From JANOYY01 sp031418035 (GTDB lineage: Bacteria > Actinomycetota > Acidimicrobiia > Acidimicrobiales > JANYDT01): a DNA stretch of 64,000 bases. Every line of letters starts with the position of its first letter. Positions within the stretch are counted from its first letter, which is position 1. The position numbers and the translations under genes were made by a program. The notes under the pieces are model-generated. The model worked only from the letters and a program-made list of their open reading frames with translations. It ran no database searches and was not told the origin of the DNA. The stretch spans positions 1-64,000 of the forward strand of contig JANOWU010000051.1 in the NCBI GenBank assembly GCA_031418035.1, in the 5' to 3' direction. Of the stretch, positions 23,834 to 32,342 are shown in pieces.

Positions 23834-25030
23834 ATGACAAACCGCCGATATCCACGTCGAGTCGCGGTCACCGGATTGGGCGTTGTTGCCTATTGCGGAA
23901 TGAATGTTGACTCCTTTTGGAACGGACTTCTCGAGTCCGAGCCGGGTGACGTGTCGCGCCGCATCGTTGACTTCGATCCGGCACCCTATTTCGCCGGGCC
24001 GAAAGAAGCGCGTCGCGCCGACCGATTCACGCAGTTAGCACTGGCGGCTGCGCATCAAGCGATCACGGGGGCGGGGGATCTCGGTGGGTATGACCCCGCC
24101 CGAATCGGAACGTTGATCGGCACGGGCGTCGGCGGCTTGGAAACCTTGGAAGAACAGATCGTTCTCCGTCACGAAAAAGGCGAACGTCGGGTATCGCCGT
24201 TTCTGGTCCCGATGATGATGTCGAATGCGGCCGCCGCGTCGGTCTCTATGAAATACGGATACCAAGGGCCGTGCGAGGCCGTCGTCACCGCCTGTGCCGC
24301 GGGGACGCACTCCATCGGGAATGCGGGTCGTTTGATCGCCACCGGTCAATGCGACGTCGTCATCACCGGCGGGTCGGAGTCAGCAATGACCCCGACGGCT
24401 ATGGCCGGCTTCGGCAACATGACCGCATTGTCGACGTCGGGCTGGTCGCGCCCCTTCGACATCGGTCGAGACGGGTTTGTCATGGCGGAGGCGGCGGGTG
24501 TTCTCGTGCTCGAAGAGTGGGACAGGGCCGTCGAACGCGGCGCCTTCATTTGGGCGGAGTTTCTCGGATCGGCATCAACCGCCGACGCCCATCACATCAC
24601 GGCGCCCTCCCCCGGCGGAGCAGGCGCAGTGCGCTGCATGGAACTGGCCATTGCCGACGCAGGGCTCTCCGCGAGCGACATCAGGCATGTGAACGCCCAC
24701 GGCACATCGACACCGCTGAACGATGCGGCAGAAGCAGAAGCGATCGCGAAGGTCTTTGGTTCGCCGGGACCAATCGTGACTTCCACGAAGGGCGTGACCG
24801 GTCACGCGCTCGGCGCCGCAGGCGCAATCGAAGGCGTTGCGCTGGCACTTGCCATCACCAAAGGAATTGTTCCGCCGACGCGGGGAACATCACGAGACTC
24901 CCTCGACGCCAGCGTCGGATTCGACATCGCGCTCGAGGCTCGGCCTTGGACACCCGGGCCCGCAATCTCGAACAGTTTCGGTTTCGGTGGTCACAACGGC
25001 ACGATCGTCATGGGACCCGCCGACCGCTAG
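23834..25030 (+). CDS. fabF: Beta-ketoacyl-ACP synthase II
   Basis: 398 residues. Catalytic Cys154 (VTACAAGTHS), His289 (NAHGTSTPLND) and His324 (GVTGHALGAAGA), with the C-terminal NSFGFGGHNG loop. It elongates acyl-ACP with malonyl-ACP. Last gene of the fabD-H-G-acpP-F run; GAGG lies 6 nt before the ATG. The order D-H-G-ACP-F differs from the mycobacterial fabD-acpM-kasA-kasB operon and lacks an acetyl-CoA carboxylase gene. A terminator-like hairpin follows the stop directly. Confidence 0.96.
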   Translation: MTNRRYPRRVAVTGLGVVAYCGMNVDSFWNGLLESEPGDVSRRIVDFDPAPYFAGPKEARRADRFTQLALAAAHQAITGAGDLGGYDPARIGTLIGTGVGGLETLEEQIVLRHEKGERRVSPFLVPMMMSNAAAASVSMKYGYQGPCEAVVTACAAGTHSIGNAGRLIATGQCDVVITGGSESAMTPTAMAGFGNMTALSTSGWSRPFDIGRDGFVMAEAAGVLVLEEWDRAVERGAFIWAEFLGSASTADAHHITAPSPGGAGAVRCMELAIADAGLSASDIRHVNAHGTSTPLNDAAEAEAIAKVFGSPGPIVTSTKGVTGHALGAAGAIEGVALALAITKGIVPPTRGTSRDSLDASVGFDIALEARPWTPGPAISNSFGFGGHNGTIVMGPADR

Positions 25031-25031
25031 C

Positions 25032-25050
25032 GAGGTTCACGCGGAACCTC
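25032..25050. terminator. Terminator-like hairpin after fabF
   Basis: GAGGTTC-acgcg-GAACCTC, a perfect 7-bp stem starting 2 nt after the fabF stop and 13 bp from the end of the convergent dehydratase gene; it could serve both strands. No T run. Confidence 0.5.
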
Positions 25051-25062
25051 CGACCGATGAAC

Positions 25063-25491
25063 CTAGAGGTCGGCAAGCACGAAGAGCAGATCGGCTTCGC
25101 AGGCGAGCTGTCCGCCGACCAGTACACGTCCCGAACCCTTCCCGGCGCGGCCGGAGAGCCGACCCAATTCCACCGACAGCTCCAACGTATCGCCGGGCAC
25201 AGCCTGTCGCCGGAATCGCGCGCTGTCGACGCCAGCCAGCATCGGGAGTTTTCCGGCAAATCGTTCATCGGTAAGTACACCTATGGCACCGACTTGCGCC
25301 AGAGATTCGATCATCAACACGCCGGGGAGCGTCGGACGTCCGGGAAAGTGTCCCGCCCAGAACCATTCGTCGCCGGTGAGCTTCCACGTTGCCGAGACCC
25401 TCACCCCCGGTTCGAGTGCAGTGACCTCGGTGACAAACAGAAAAGGCTCACGATGGGCGAGAACGTCGATGGGTCGGGGCAGCGTGCTCAT
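25063..25491 (-). CDS. FabZ-like 3-hydroxyacyl-ACP dehydratase
   Basis: 142 residues, single hotdog fold. The FabZ active-site pattern is present: REPFLFVTEV at the start, His48 in AGHFPGRPTLPGVLM and Glu62 in MIESLAQVGA. It would dehydrate 3-hydroxyacyl-ACP, the one step missing from the fab operon on the other strand, with which it is convergent. Its ATG overlaps the bcp stop by 4 bp (ATGA), so it is expressed from the bcp promoter. Slightly divergent from classical FabZ, so a role outside bulk fatty-acid synthesis is possible. Confidence 0.88.
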   Translation of the reverse strand: MSTLPRPIDVLAHREPFLFVTEVTALEPGVRVSATWKLTGDEWFWAGHFPGRPTLPGVLMIESLAQVGAIGVLTDERFAGKLPMLAGVDSARFRRQAVPGDTLELSVELGRLSGRAGKGSGRVLVGGQLACEADLLFVLADL

Positions 25492-25955
25492 TTCGATCCG
25501 CCCTCGAGTGCTTCGAGCAGGACCTGTGGCGTGTCTTTCGGGCTTACCTTGTACCACGCCCGTTCGATCTTTCCCTTTCCGTCGATCAAGAACGCAGAGC
25601 GTTCAACACCCATGTACTTCTTGCCGTACAGAGACTTCTCCTTCCACACGAAAAATGCCTCAGCCACAACATGGTCGGCATCCGAAAGAAGAGGGAAGCC
25701 CAACTCATACTTGACGTCGAACTTCTTTTGCTTCGCCGGTAGATCCGGGCTGATTCCGATGATTGCGACATCGTCGACTCGGCCTTCGGCAACGAGATCT
25801 CGGAGCAGACACGACTGCTGCGTACAGCCGGGAGTATCGGCCTTCGGATAGAAATAGACACAGACTCGGCGTCCTCGGAGGGACTTCAGAGTTACCGTGT
25901 TTCCGTCCTGGTCGAGAAGGTTCAGTTCAGGTGCTTTGTCACCGGGTGCCAACAT
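25488..25955 (-). CDS. bcp: Thioredoxin-dependent peroxiredoxin (BCP/PrxQ)
   Basis: 155 residues from the ATG at 25955. Peroxidatic Cys44 and resolving Cys49 in KADTPGCTQQSC, the 5-residue spacing of the atypical 2-Cys BCP group. It reduces hydroperoxides using thioredoxin or a similar thiol donor. A TACCCT box 6 nt before the ATG fixes the start against a longer in-frame version. Coupled by stop/start overlap to the FabZ-like gene; pairing peroxide defence with a lipid gene suggests lipid-peroxide detoxification, which is inference. Confidence 0.95.
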   Translation of the reverse strand: MLAPGDKAPELNLLDQDGNTVTLKSLRGRRVCVYFYPKADTPGCTQQSCLLRDLVAEGRVDDVAIIGISPDLPAKQKKFDVKYELGFPLLSDADHVVAEAFFVWKEKSLYGKKYMGVERSAFLIDGKGKIERAWYKVSPKDTPQVLLEALEGGSK

Positions 25956-25961
25956 GGTCCC

Positions 25962-25967
25962 AGGGTA
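25962..25967 (-). promoter_or_regulatory. -10 box of bcp
   Basis: TACCCT on the minus strand, 6 nt before the bcp ATG at 25955. Confidence 0.6.
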
Positions 25968-26007
25968 TCGCGGGCGTGCCGGGCCGGGCTTCGGCTCAGA
26001 GGGAGGC

Positions 26008-27129
26008 TCATAGGGAGTTGGTGTCGATCGCCAGTCCGACGAGATGTCGTCCGACCGTTTCGAAAGTCCGTGCACTTACCATTATGTGAGCGGCCGCCGT
26101 GTGAACGTCGCGAAAGCACCGTGCCAAAGCGGTGTCGGTATGGATGGAGGATCCACCGCCGAGCCCATAGCACCGGTCGACGGCATCGATACACTGCTCG
26201 CTTACGAACGCCGCAGCCTGGCGCACGTTGAGGCGGTTCTCAACTGGAACGCGCTCACCGCGTGCCACGAGTTCGCACACCGCCTCCACTTCACCAAAGA
26301 GATACGCCGTCGCCGAACGGACCAGCGAGTCGGCCCGGGCCAGCTCGACTTGAGAGATTGGCGATTCGCTGAGGAAGCGCTTGGCCTGGGCCGGACGCTT
26401 CGTCTGCGAGAGTTCAGTTGCCTCCGCAACGGCGCGTCGGGCGATCCCGATCATCACTCCTGCGATGCCGGCGCCGAAAAGTACGAACCCGGGCGTGCGG
26501 GCGATTGCCGCGTCGACCGTTGGGCGCGCTCGGCCGAACGCGACGTAGCGTCCGTCGGGAACGAACACGTCGGTGATCGAAAAGTCGTGCGAACCGGTTC
26601 CGCCCAGTCCGACGGGATTCCAGTTCTCGTGGATCTCGATGTCCGACGCTTGCACCAGGAGTTGCAGGAAGCTGTTGTCGTCGCTCATCGCCCCCGCCGA
26701 CACCCAGTGGGCCAGGGCACAACCGCTCCCCCATGCCCAACGTCCGCTGAGGCGATAGCCGCCCTCGACCTTGACGGCCCTGCCTGACGGGGCGAACGCT
26801 CCGTTGGCGATACTTGCGGCATTGCCGAATATCTCCCGGGCCCACACCGGGTCGAGGTTGCCTGCCATGTGGGAGGTCTGCGACGCGACCGTTGCACACC
26901 AGCCGGCCGCAGCGTCGGCCTCGGACAGCGAGATAAGTGTGCGTAGGGAGTCAGCTACCGAGACCTTCGGCCCTCCATAGGCTTCGGGCACGAACAGGCG
27001 GAAGGCATCGACCAGTTGGAGCGCACGCACGGTTTCTTCGCCGAGTCGCCGTCGTTGCTCGTTGGCCGAGGCATGTTCGCGCAACGTACTCGTCACGTCT
27101 TCGAGAATGGAAGCAGGTGAGCTTGACAC
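26008..27129 (-). CDS. Acyl-CoA dehydrogenase-family flavoprotein (second copy type)
   Basis: 373 residues with the acyl-CoA dehydrogenase fold: LFVPEAYGGPKVSVADSLR, AAAGWCATVASQTSHMAGN, NGAFAPSGRAVKVEGGYRL, WNPVGLGGTGSHDFSI and a C-terminal CYGLGGGSSIHTDTALARC with RDV. As with the gene at 10206-11387 these features point to the HsaA-like flavin monooxygenase branch as much as to true dehydrogenases. Substrate unknown. The GTG start at 27129 is set by a TAAGGT box 7 nt upstream that lies in the gap to the ParA gene. Confidence 0.85.
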   Translation of the reverse strand: MSSSPASILEDVTSTLREHASANEQRRRLGEETVRALQLVDAFRLFVPEAYGGPKVSVADSLRTLISLSEADAAAGWCATVASQTSHMAGNLDPVWAREIFGNAASIANGAFAPSGRAVKVEGGYRLSGRWAWGSGCALAHWVSAGAMSDDNSFLQLLVQASDIEIHENWNPVGLGGTGSHDFSITDVFVPDGRYVAFGRARPTVDAAIARTPGFVLFGAGIAGVMIGIARRAVAEATELSQTKRPAQAKRFLSESPISQVELARADSLVRSATAYLFGEVEAVCELVARGERVPVENRLNVRQAAAFVSEQCIDAVDRCYGLGGGSSIHTDTALARCFRDVHTAAAHIMVSARTFETVGRHLVGLAIDTNSL

Positions 27130-27136
27130 AGAGACG

Positions 27137-27142
27137 ACCTTA
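27137..27142 (-). promoter_or_regulatory. -10 box of the second flavoprotein gene
   Basis: TAAGGT on the minus strand, 7 nt before the GTG at 27129; its first bases overlap the stop region of the ParA gene. Confidence 0.5.
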
Positions 27143-27961
27143 GCGATCGTGGGAGTCCGCTTTCGAACGCTCGCGTTTTCGCGCCAGCCCCATCAACGAC
27201 TGAAAGTGGGCGTCGAACACTGTTGCGACCGCCTCCCCCTTTCGGCCCATTGCGTGCACCGGCAGGCGAGACCCCAGCGCCTCTGCCAATACCGTCCGCT
27301 GAGGAATCTCCGGAGTCCACACGGTCGTTCGCCCGAGCATCTTGTAGAGAACGTCGCGTTGGCGCTCGACCTCGTTCGATTGTCCCGGGACGCGGTTCAC
27401 GATCACACCGGCGATATCAAGTTCGGCGTTGTGTTGTTCCCACACGCCGTCGATCAAATCGCTGACGGCGGCCACACCTCGCGCCGACAACGCCGCGGGC
27501 TCGACGACGATCAGAGCGAAATCGGCGGCGGCCAACGCGTTCGTCGTCATCTGGCCGAGCGCGGGCGAGCAGTCGATGAGAATGAGGTCGTAGCTCGCTT
27601 CGAGCCCTTCCAGAGCCTTCCGCAGACGGCGGGCCAAACGCTTCTTTCCGACCTCGACTTCGCGCTCGATGAGGTCGCCGCTGCCCGGGAGAAGGTCCAC
27701 CCGTCCCTCTCCCTCCGGCCAGATCGACGTGACGATACCCGCCCGTGCACACCCGGACCGATTCGCGAGGACAGCCCGAGAAACCCCGTAGACGACTCCT
27801 TCGGGCTCGAAACCCAAAGCCCATGTCGCGTTGGCCTGCGGATCAGCATCGACGACCAGAATTCGCTTTCCGGCCGCCCATCCGGCCGAGGCCAGACCCA
27901 ACGTGACCGTGGTCTTGCCCACGCCACCCTTCTGATTCACGACAGCAACAATCGCGCCCAT
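27140..27961 (-). CDS. Orphan ParA-family ATPase
   Basis: 273 residues from the ATG at 27961. Deviant Walker A KGGVGKTT at 11-18 in VVNQKGGVGKTT, switch I region DADPQANATWALG, Walker B-like LILIDCSPALG. This is the Soj/ParA group that partitions chromosomes, plasmids or protein complexes by dimerising on ATP and binding DNA. No parB or parS is nearby, so it is not the chromosomal parAB locus; more likely it positions another cargo or is a regulator. A perfect 8-6-8 inverted repeat lies 2 bp upstream of the start. The start at 27961 is preferred to one 3 codons upstream, which would lie inside that repeat. Confidence 0.9.
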   Translation of the reverse strand: MGAIVAVVNQKGGVGKTTVTLGLASAGWAAGKRILVVDADPQANATWALGFEPEGVVYGVSRAVLANRSGCARAGIVTSIWPEGEGRVDLLPGSGDLIEREVEVGKKRLARRLRKALEGLEASYDLILIDCSPALGQMTTNALAAADFALIVVEPAALSARGVAAVSDLIDGVWEQHNAELDIAGVIVNRVPGQSNEVERQRDVLYKMLGRTTVWTPEIPQRTVLAEALGSRLPVHAMGRKGEAVATVFDAHFQSLMGLARKRERSKADSHDR

Positions 27962-27962
27962 A

Positions 27963-27984
27963 GTGAACATCTAACCATGTTCAC
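27963..27984. promoter_or_regulatory. Candidate operator: perfect inverted repeat at the ParA start
   Basis: GTGAACAT-ctaacc-ATGTTCAC, 8-bp perfect arms, directly upstream of the ParA ATG, where the promoter of a leaderless gene must lie. A DNA-binding autoregulator is the simplest reading. Confidence 0.5.
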
Positions 27985-28078
27985 CGAGCTGTGCTTCCGA
28001 CCGTCGTTCTTGGGAAGTTCCCCCGACAACCACCGAGCGAAGCGACCGCCCACGCGACCAGGAGTGGACACTCTCCGA

Positions 28079-28084
28079 TACGTT
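28079..28084 (+). promoter_or_regulatory. -10 box of the LOG-family gene
   Basis: TACGTT, 6 nt before the ATG at 28091; decides this start over a much longer open frame. Confidence 0.6.
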
Positions 28085-28090
28085 GGTTCC

Positions 28091-29170
28091 ATGGTCGCCA
28101 AACCTCCACGCATCAACCCTCGTCGGACCACCAGCAACGCGGATCTCGATGCAAAGATCACCGCCCTCCTCGAAGCCATCGACCCGGGCACCAGTGACAA
28201 GGACCGTCGGCTCGACCACCGAGACCAACTCCGCGAGATACTCGTGTCGGCGACGCTCATGGCCGTCGACACCTCCGCCGAGCGCGCGGACCGGCTGGAT
28301 CTCAAGATCGCGAACGCTGCCCTGCAGGAGATGCGTCGGGGCTATCTCATGCTGGGACCGCACCGCGGTCGACGCAAGATCACCATCTTCGGGTCGGCCC
28401 GAACGTCGGCCGACGATCCTCTCTACGACCTCACCCGACGCACCGCGGCAGAGTTCGCAGCCCAGGACTGGATGGTCGTCACCGGCGCCGGCCCTGGGAT
28501 CATGGCCGCGGGCCTCGAAGGCGCCGGCCGCGAAAAAGCCCTCGGCGTCAGCATCAGGCTGCCGTTCGAATCTCAGGCCAACGAGTTCGTGGACGACGGC
28601 AACCTGGTTGACATGCGGTACTTCTTCACCCGCAAACTTGCACTTATGCGCGAGAGCGACGGGTTCGTCGTCATGCCGGGAGGGTTTGGCACCCTCGACG
28701 AGACCTTCGAACTCCTGACGCTCATCCAGACCGGCAAGGCAACACCGGTTCCGATCGTCATGCTCGGACTCGGACATGGGTACTGGACGGCCTGGGAAAA
28801 ATTCGTCGACAAGGTGGTCGAGGAAGGTTACGCGTCAGACGGCGACAAGCGGCTGTACACGGTTACCAACGACGTGAAGACCGCTGTCGACACGATCATG
28901 GGCTTCTACGCGAACTACCACTCCATTCGCTGGGTCGGCGACCGCCTCATAGTCCGGATGCTGCGACCGCCCAGCCCTGAGCAATTGGCGGCGGTCTCCA
29001 CGATGTTTCAGCCCTACACGACCGATAACGCCGGGGTGTCGATTACCGATCCACTGCGTCAGGAGGTGGAGGAGAACGACCACCTGTCGCTGGCGCGGAT
29101 CGGTCTACACCTGAACCGACGCCAGCCCGGACGCCTGCGCTTGCTCATCGATGAGGTCAACCACTGGTAG
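28091..29170 (+). CDS. LOG-family Rossmann-fold protein (TIGR00730-like)
   Basis: 359 residues. The lysine-decarboxylase-like Rossmann fold has TGAGPGIM (131-138), the RKLALMRESDGFVVMPGGFGTL block with the signature PGGFGTLDE (196-204) containing the catalytic-type Glu. Such proteins cleave nucleoside 5'-monophosphates (cytokinin-activating phosphoribohydrolases in plants and actinobacteria). Here the core is flanked by about 90 N-terminal residues (helical, DADLDAK-like acidic/basic) and about 100 C-terminal residues, making it longer than the usual 190-residue LOG enzymes and closer to PpnN-like size; substrate not certain. Its last 14 bp overlap the end of the convergent lacZ-type gene. 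Confidence 0.88.
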   Translation: MVAKPPRINPRRTTSNADLDAKITALLEAIDPGTSDKDRRLDHRDQLREILVSATLMAVDTSAERADRLDLKIANAALQEMRRGYLMLGPHRGRRKITIFGSARTSADDPLYDLTRRTAAEFAAQDWMVVTGAGPGIMAAGLEGAGREKALGVSIRLPFESQANEFVDDGNLVDMRYFFTRKLALMRESDGFVVMPGGFGTLDETFELLTLIQTGKATPVPIVMLGLGHGYWTAWEKFVDKVVEEGYASDGDKRLYTVTNDVKTAVDTIMGFYANYHSIRWVGDRLIVRMLRPPSPEQLAAVSTMFQPYTTDNAGVSITDPLRQEVEENDHLSLARIGLHLNRRQPGRLRLLIDEVNHW

Positions 29171-32100
29171 GGAGTCGCGTCCAACCCCACTCGTACGTCC
29201 CCGACCCGATGCGGTACTCGGCGAGCGTATCGGGGCCGCACGAACCGGTGCCGACTCCTCTACGAACGTGGTCGATATGTACCCATACGTGTGTGTCGAA
29301 TCGAAGATCTTGGGGTATGGCTGCTGCTTCGATCGCGGCGTCGGAGTAGGGCAGCACGCCGAAGCTCAAGGTTGTCCCCGGATCGGCTTCGAACCGGCTT
29401 CCGTTTCCCTCGTCGTTGCGAACTTCGAACCATCGTGTGTCGACGTGGTGGCCGCTATCTTGAGGTCGCATGTATGGCACAAATTGATCGGCGACGCGCT
29501 GTTCGTAGATGCCGACGAGTTCCGATGTTCGTCTGTCTACATATGATTCCCGTGGACCACGACCGAACCAGCGAAGCGTTTGAAAGGTGGTGGCGATGGG
29601 AATGGACACGCCCAGTCGTGGAAGGTCGTCGTAATCGTCGGGTACTTCGACCTGATGCGAATAGTGGATTCCCCCTTCGGCATCAGCCACGGCGCTCGCT
29701 CGATGGACGATCCACGCCTCGCTCGCACTGGGACGAAGATGCTCCACGATCTCGATGGAGCCGTCACGCTTGGAACGCTGCTCCTTGATCGTCCGTTCGA
29801 CCGACGGAAAACCCCATCGAGTCCAGATCGTTCGCTGGCCCGGAATTCCCAGTGTGCCCTCGGCGACGCCGTCGTTGTCGATGAATGGTCTCCAGATCTG
29901 CAACGTCATCTCCGCACGAAGATCGGCAGTTGCGTCGGGGCTGAGAGCTGCGATGAGACCGAACGATTGGCGCGGTTGAGGCGTCGGGGGATGCAGCTCC
30001 ACCTGACACCGAGCAACCTCGTGTCCGGCCGACGCCCAAGGTGTCTCGTCGCGCAACGAAAAACGAAGCGTGCAGTGTGCCTCCGGCGACGCATCGAGTG
30101 TTCGCCGAGTCGTCGCCGAACCCGGAACCTTCACCGCTTTCATGGCTCCGGGGGCGATGACCGGCACCTCCAACGTGCCTTCTTCGATCACCGCACCGTC
30201 GGCAAGAAGTTGGTACGTGCACGAAAGGTCGTCGAGAAAGGCGAAGTTCCGAAGGTTCGTTATCGAGAGCTTCCCCTTCGACATCGTCACGCGCACTGGT
30301 TCCCACACGGATTTCACTTCGGCGAGGCCGGGGTGGGGCGTCCGGTCGGGCCATACGAGTCCATCGGCGACGAATGCTCCATCGTTGGGTTCATCACCGA
30401 ACTGGCCGCCGTAGGCCCAGAACGCCACCGCACCAGCCGGAGCGGGGGTTCGAGGATCGGCCACCGATACTCGGCCTTTGCGGTCTCGGACTGCGCGAAT
30501 CCCGTGATCCCACCACTCCCAGATGAAACCACCCTGGAGCCCGTCGTTGGTTTCGATCGCGTTCCAGTAGTCGGCGAAGCTTCCGTTGGAGTTGCCCATG
30601 GCATGGGAGTATTCGCACATGATGAGCGGGCGACGATCGCGAGCGCGTTTCGACCAGGCGACAATCGCCGCGATCGACGGATACATGGGGCACGTAATGT
30701 CGGTGGCCACGGATCCGGCGCGGTCGATTTCGTCGATGTCATGCCCGGCGACGCCCTGAAACGCCAGCTCCAGGTATCGACTCGGCCCCTCGTATTGCAC
30801 GAACCGTCCAGGGTCCAGCGCTCGAGCCAAAGACGCCATCGCGTCGTGGGCCGGGGCGTAACCCGACTCGTTTCCCTGGGACCAGCCGATGATCGAAGGA
30901 TGGTTGCGGTCGCGTCGGATCATCCGATCGATACGAGTGATACACGCGGCTATCCATGCCGGCTCGTGAAGGAGATGCCTATAGCGGCCGTGGGTCTCGA
31001 GGTTGGTTTCGGCAATGACGTATAGCCCAAGTTCATCAGCACACGTATAAAGATACGGATCACTCGGATAGTGGGAGGTGCGCACCGCGTTCATGTTGTG
31101 TTGTTTCATGGCAACGAGGTCGGCTCGAAGAGATTCGCGGGTCTGCACACATCCGCTGAATTGGTCGTGGTCGTGATGGTTCACGCCCTTGATAAGGACG
31201 GCTCGACCGTTGATGAGGAGCGCTCGGTCCACAACTTCCACTCGGCGAAACCCGATTGGTTGAACGGCGCGGTCGATGACCGATCCTTTGGGGTTTCGGA
31301 GTTCTATCCGAAGTTCGTACAGCGCGGGATCCTCGCTCGACCAGGCATCGATGTGAGGCACCGATGTCTGCCATTGCACGCGGTTTCCCGGAAACTGGTC
31401 GATCATCGAGGCCTCGTGCATCGCGGATCGACGATCGAAAACCGGCACGACTTGCTGGACTGCGTTCACCAGAGCGGGATCGTTGTGCGGGTGGGTCAGA
31501 AACCGAGCCGGCGGCGAAACGTCTTGGCCGGTCACGCGAACAGGGATCACCTCGCCATTTGAATCCTCGAGCCACGCATGCACGCTCCACCCGCGTTCGG
31601 GTCGAGACATCGCAACGTGGACGTCGAACGACAGCTGTCCGGTGGTGTTGTCCGACTGCAACGACGTGTCGACGCGAACGTCGCGGATGTGGGTGCTTGG
31701 CAACGACATCACCGACACGGATCGCGTGATCCCCGACAGCCACCACTGGTCTTGATCCTCCAGCCATGAGGCATCGGACCACCGGACCACGACAACGATC
31801 AAGGTGTTGTCACCCTCCACCAGAAACGGTGAGATGTCGTACTCGCTCGTAAGGCGGGTGTCTTTCCCCATGCCCACGGCACGCCCGTTCACGAACACGT
31901 AGTGGACGCTGTCGGCACCGCCGATCCGCAAGATCGTGGTTCGCTTCAACCACGCCTTTGGGATCGAAAGACTGCGAACATACAAACCGGTCGGATTATC
32001 GGCGGTCGGCACAGACGGCGGATCTTCAGGGAAGGGGTACAGGACATTCGTGTAGTGCGGCAAACCGTGACCCTGCGTGTTCCACGTGCCGGGGACTCGG

Positions 32101-32342
32101 ATCGGACTCCACAAATCAGGTGACCACCGTGTGGCCAGCAGCTCATCGGTGACGGCATCGGGTGAGCGCAACATCGTGAAACGCCAGTCGGTCTCACTGT
32201 CGAGGTCCACCGTCCATGTGGGATCCTCTGGCCGAAAGGAGTCATCGACCGGCGTCAGCGGCGCTCTCGAATCCAGGCGCCCGACTCCGGTTATCGATGG
32301 CTCCATCCACGAGCGGACGCCGAAGGAGTGCAGGGGACTCAT
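29157..32342 (-). CDS. Beta-galactosidase, LacZ type (GH2)
   Basis: 1061 residues, the five-domain LacZ length. Sugar-binding jelly roll (about 50-215), Ig-like domains, TIM barrel with acid/base Glu492 in GWSQGNESGYAP and nucleophile Glu577 in LIMCEYSHAMGNSNG, and a C-terminal domain with YGGQFGDEPNDGAFVADGLV and GRGPRESYVDR. Hydrolyses terminal beta-galactosides in the cytosol (no signal peptide). The ATG at 32342 overlaps the stop of the Gfo/Idh/MocA gene by 4 bp, so the two are one operon: a glycosidase with a sugar oxidoreductase, which may mean the substrate is an oxidised or unusual galactoside. No transporter or lac-type regulator is adjacent. Confidence 0.94.
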   Translation of the reverse strand: MSPLHSFGVRSWMEPSITGVGRLDSRAPLTPVDDSFRPEDPTWTVDLDSETDWRFTMLRSPDAVTDELLATRWSPDLWSPIRVPGTWNTQGHGLPHYTNVLYPFPEDPPSVPTADNPTGLYVRSLSIPKAWLKRTTILRIGGADSVHYVFVNGRAVGMGKDTRLTSEYDISPFLVEGDNTLIVVVVRWSDASWLEDQDQWWLSGITRSVSVMSLPSTHIRDVRVDTSLQSDNTTGQLSFDVHVAMSRPERGWSVHAWLEDSNGEVIPVRVTGQDVSPPARFLTHPHNDPALVNAVQQVVPVFDRRSAMHEASMIDQFPGNRVQWQTSVPHIDAWSSEDPALYELRIELRNPKGSVIDRAVQPIGFRRVEVVDRALLINGRAVLIKGVNHHDHDQFSGCVQTRESLRADLVAMKQHNMNAVRTSHYPSDPYLYTCADELGLYVIAETNLETHGRYRHLLHEPAWIAACITRIDRMIRRDRNHPSIIGWSQGNESGYAPAHDAMASLARALDPGRFVQYEGPSRYLELAFQGVAGHDIDEIDRAGSVATDITCPMYPSIAAIVAWSKRARDRRPLIMCEYSHAMGNSNGSFADYWNAIETNDGLQGGFIWEWWDHGIRAVRDRKGRVSVADPRTPAPAGAVAFWAYGGQFGDEPNDGAFVADGLVWPDRTPHPGLAEVKSVWEPVRVTMSKGKLSITNLRNFAFLDDLSCTYQLLADGAVIEEGTLEVPVIAPGAMKAVKVPGSATTRRTLDASPEAHCTLRFSLRDETPWASAGHEVARCQVELHPPTPQPRQSFGLIAALSPDATADLRAEMTLQIWRPFIDNDGVAEGTLGIPGQRTIWTRWGFPSVERTIKEQRSKRDGSIEIVEHLRPSASEAWIVHRASAVADAEGGIHYSHQVEVPDDYDDLPRLGVSIPIATTFQTLRWFGRGPRESYVDRRTSELVGIYEQRVADQFVPYMRPQDSGHHVDTRWFEVRNDEGNGSRFEADPGTTLSFGVLPYSDAAIEAAAIPQDLRFDTHVWVHIDHVRRGVGTGSCGPDTLAEYRIGSGTYEWGWTRLPTSG

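Noticed and set aside
27963..27984. The ParA palindrome as a parS centromere site
   Set aside because: parS has TGTTTCAC followed directly by GTGAAACA; here the half-sites are in the opposite order and separated by 6 bp.
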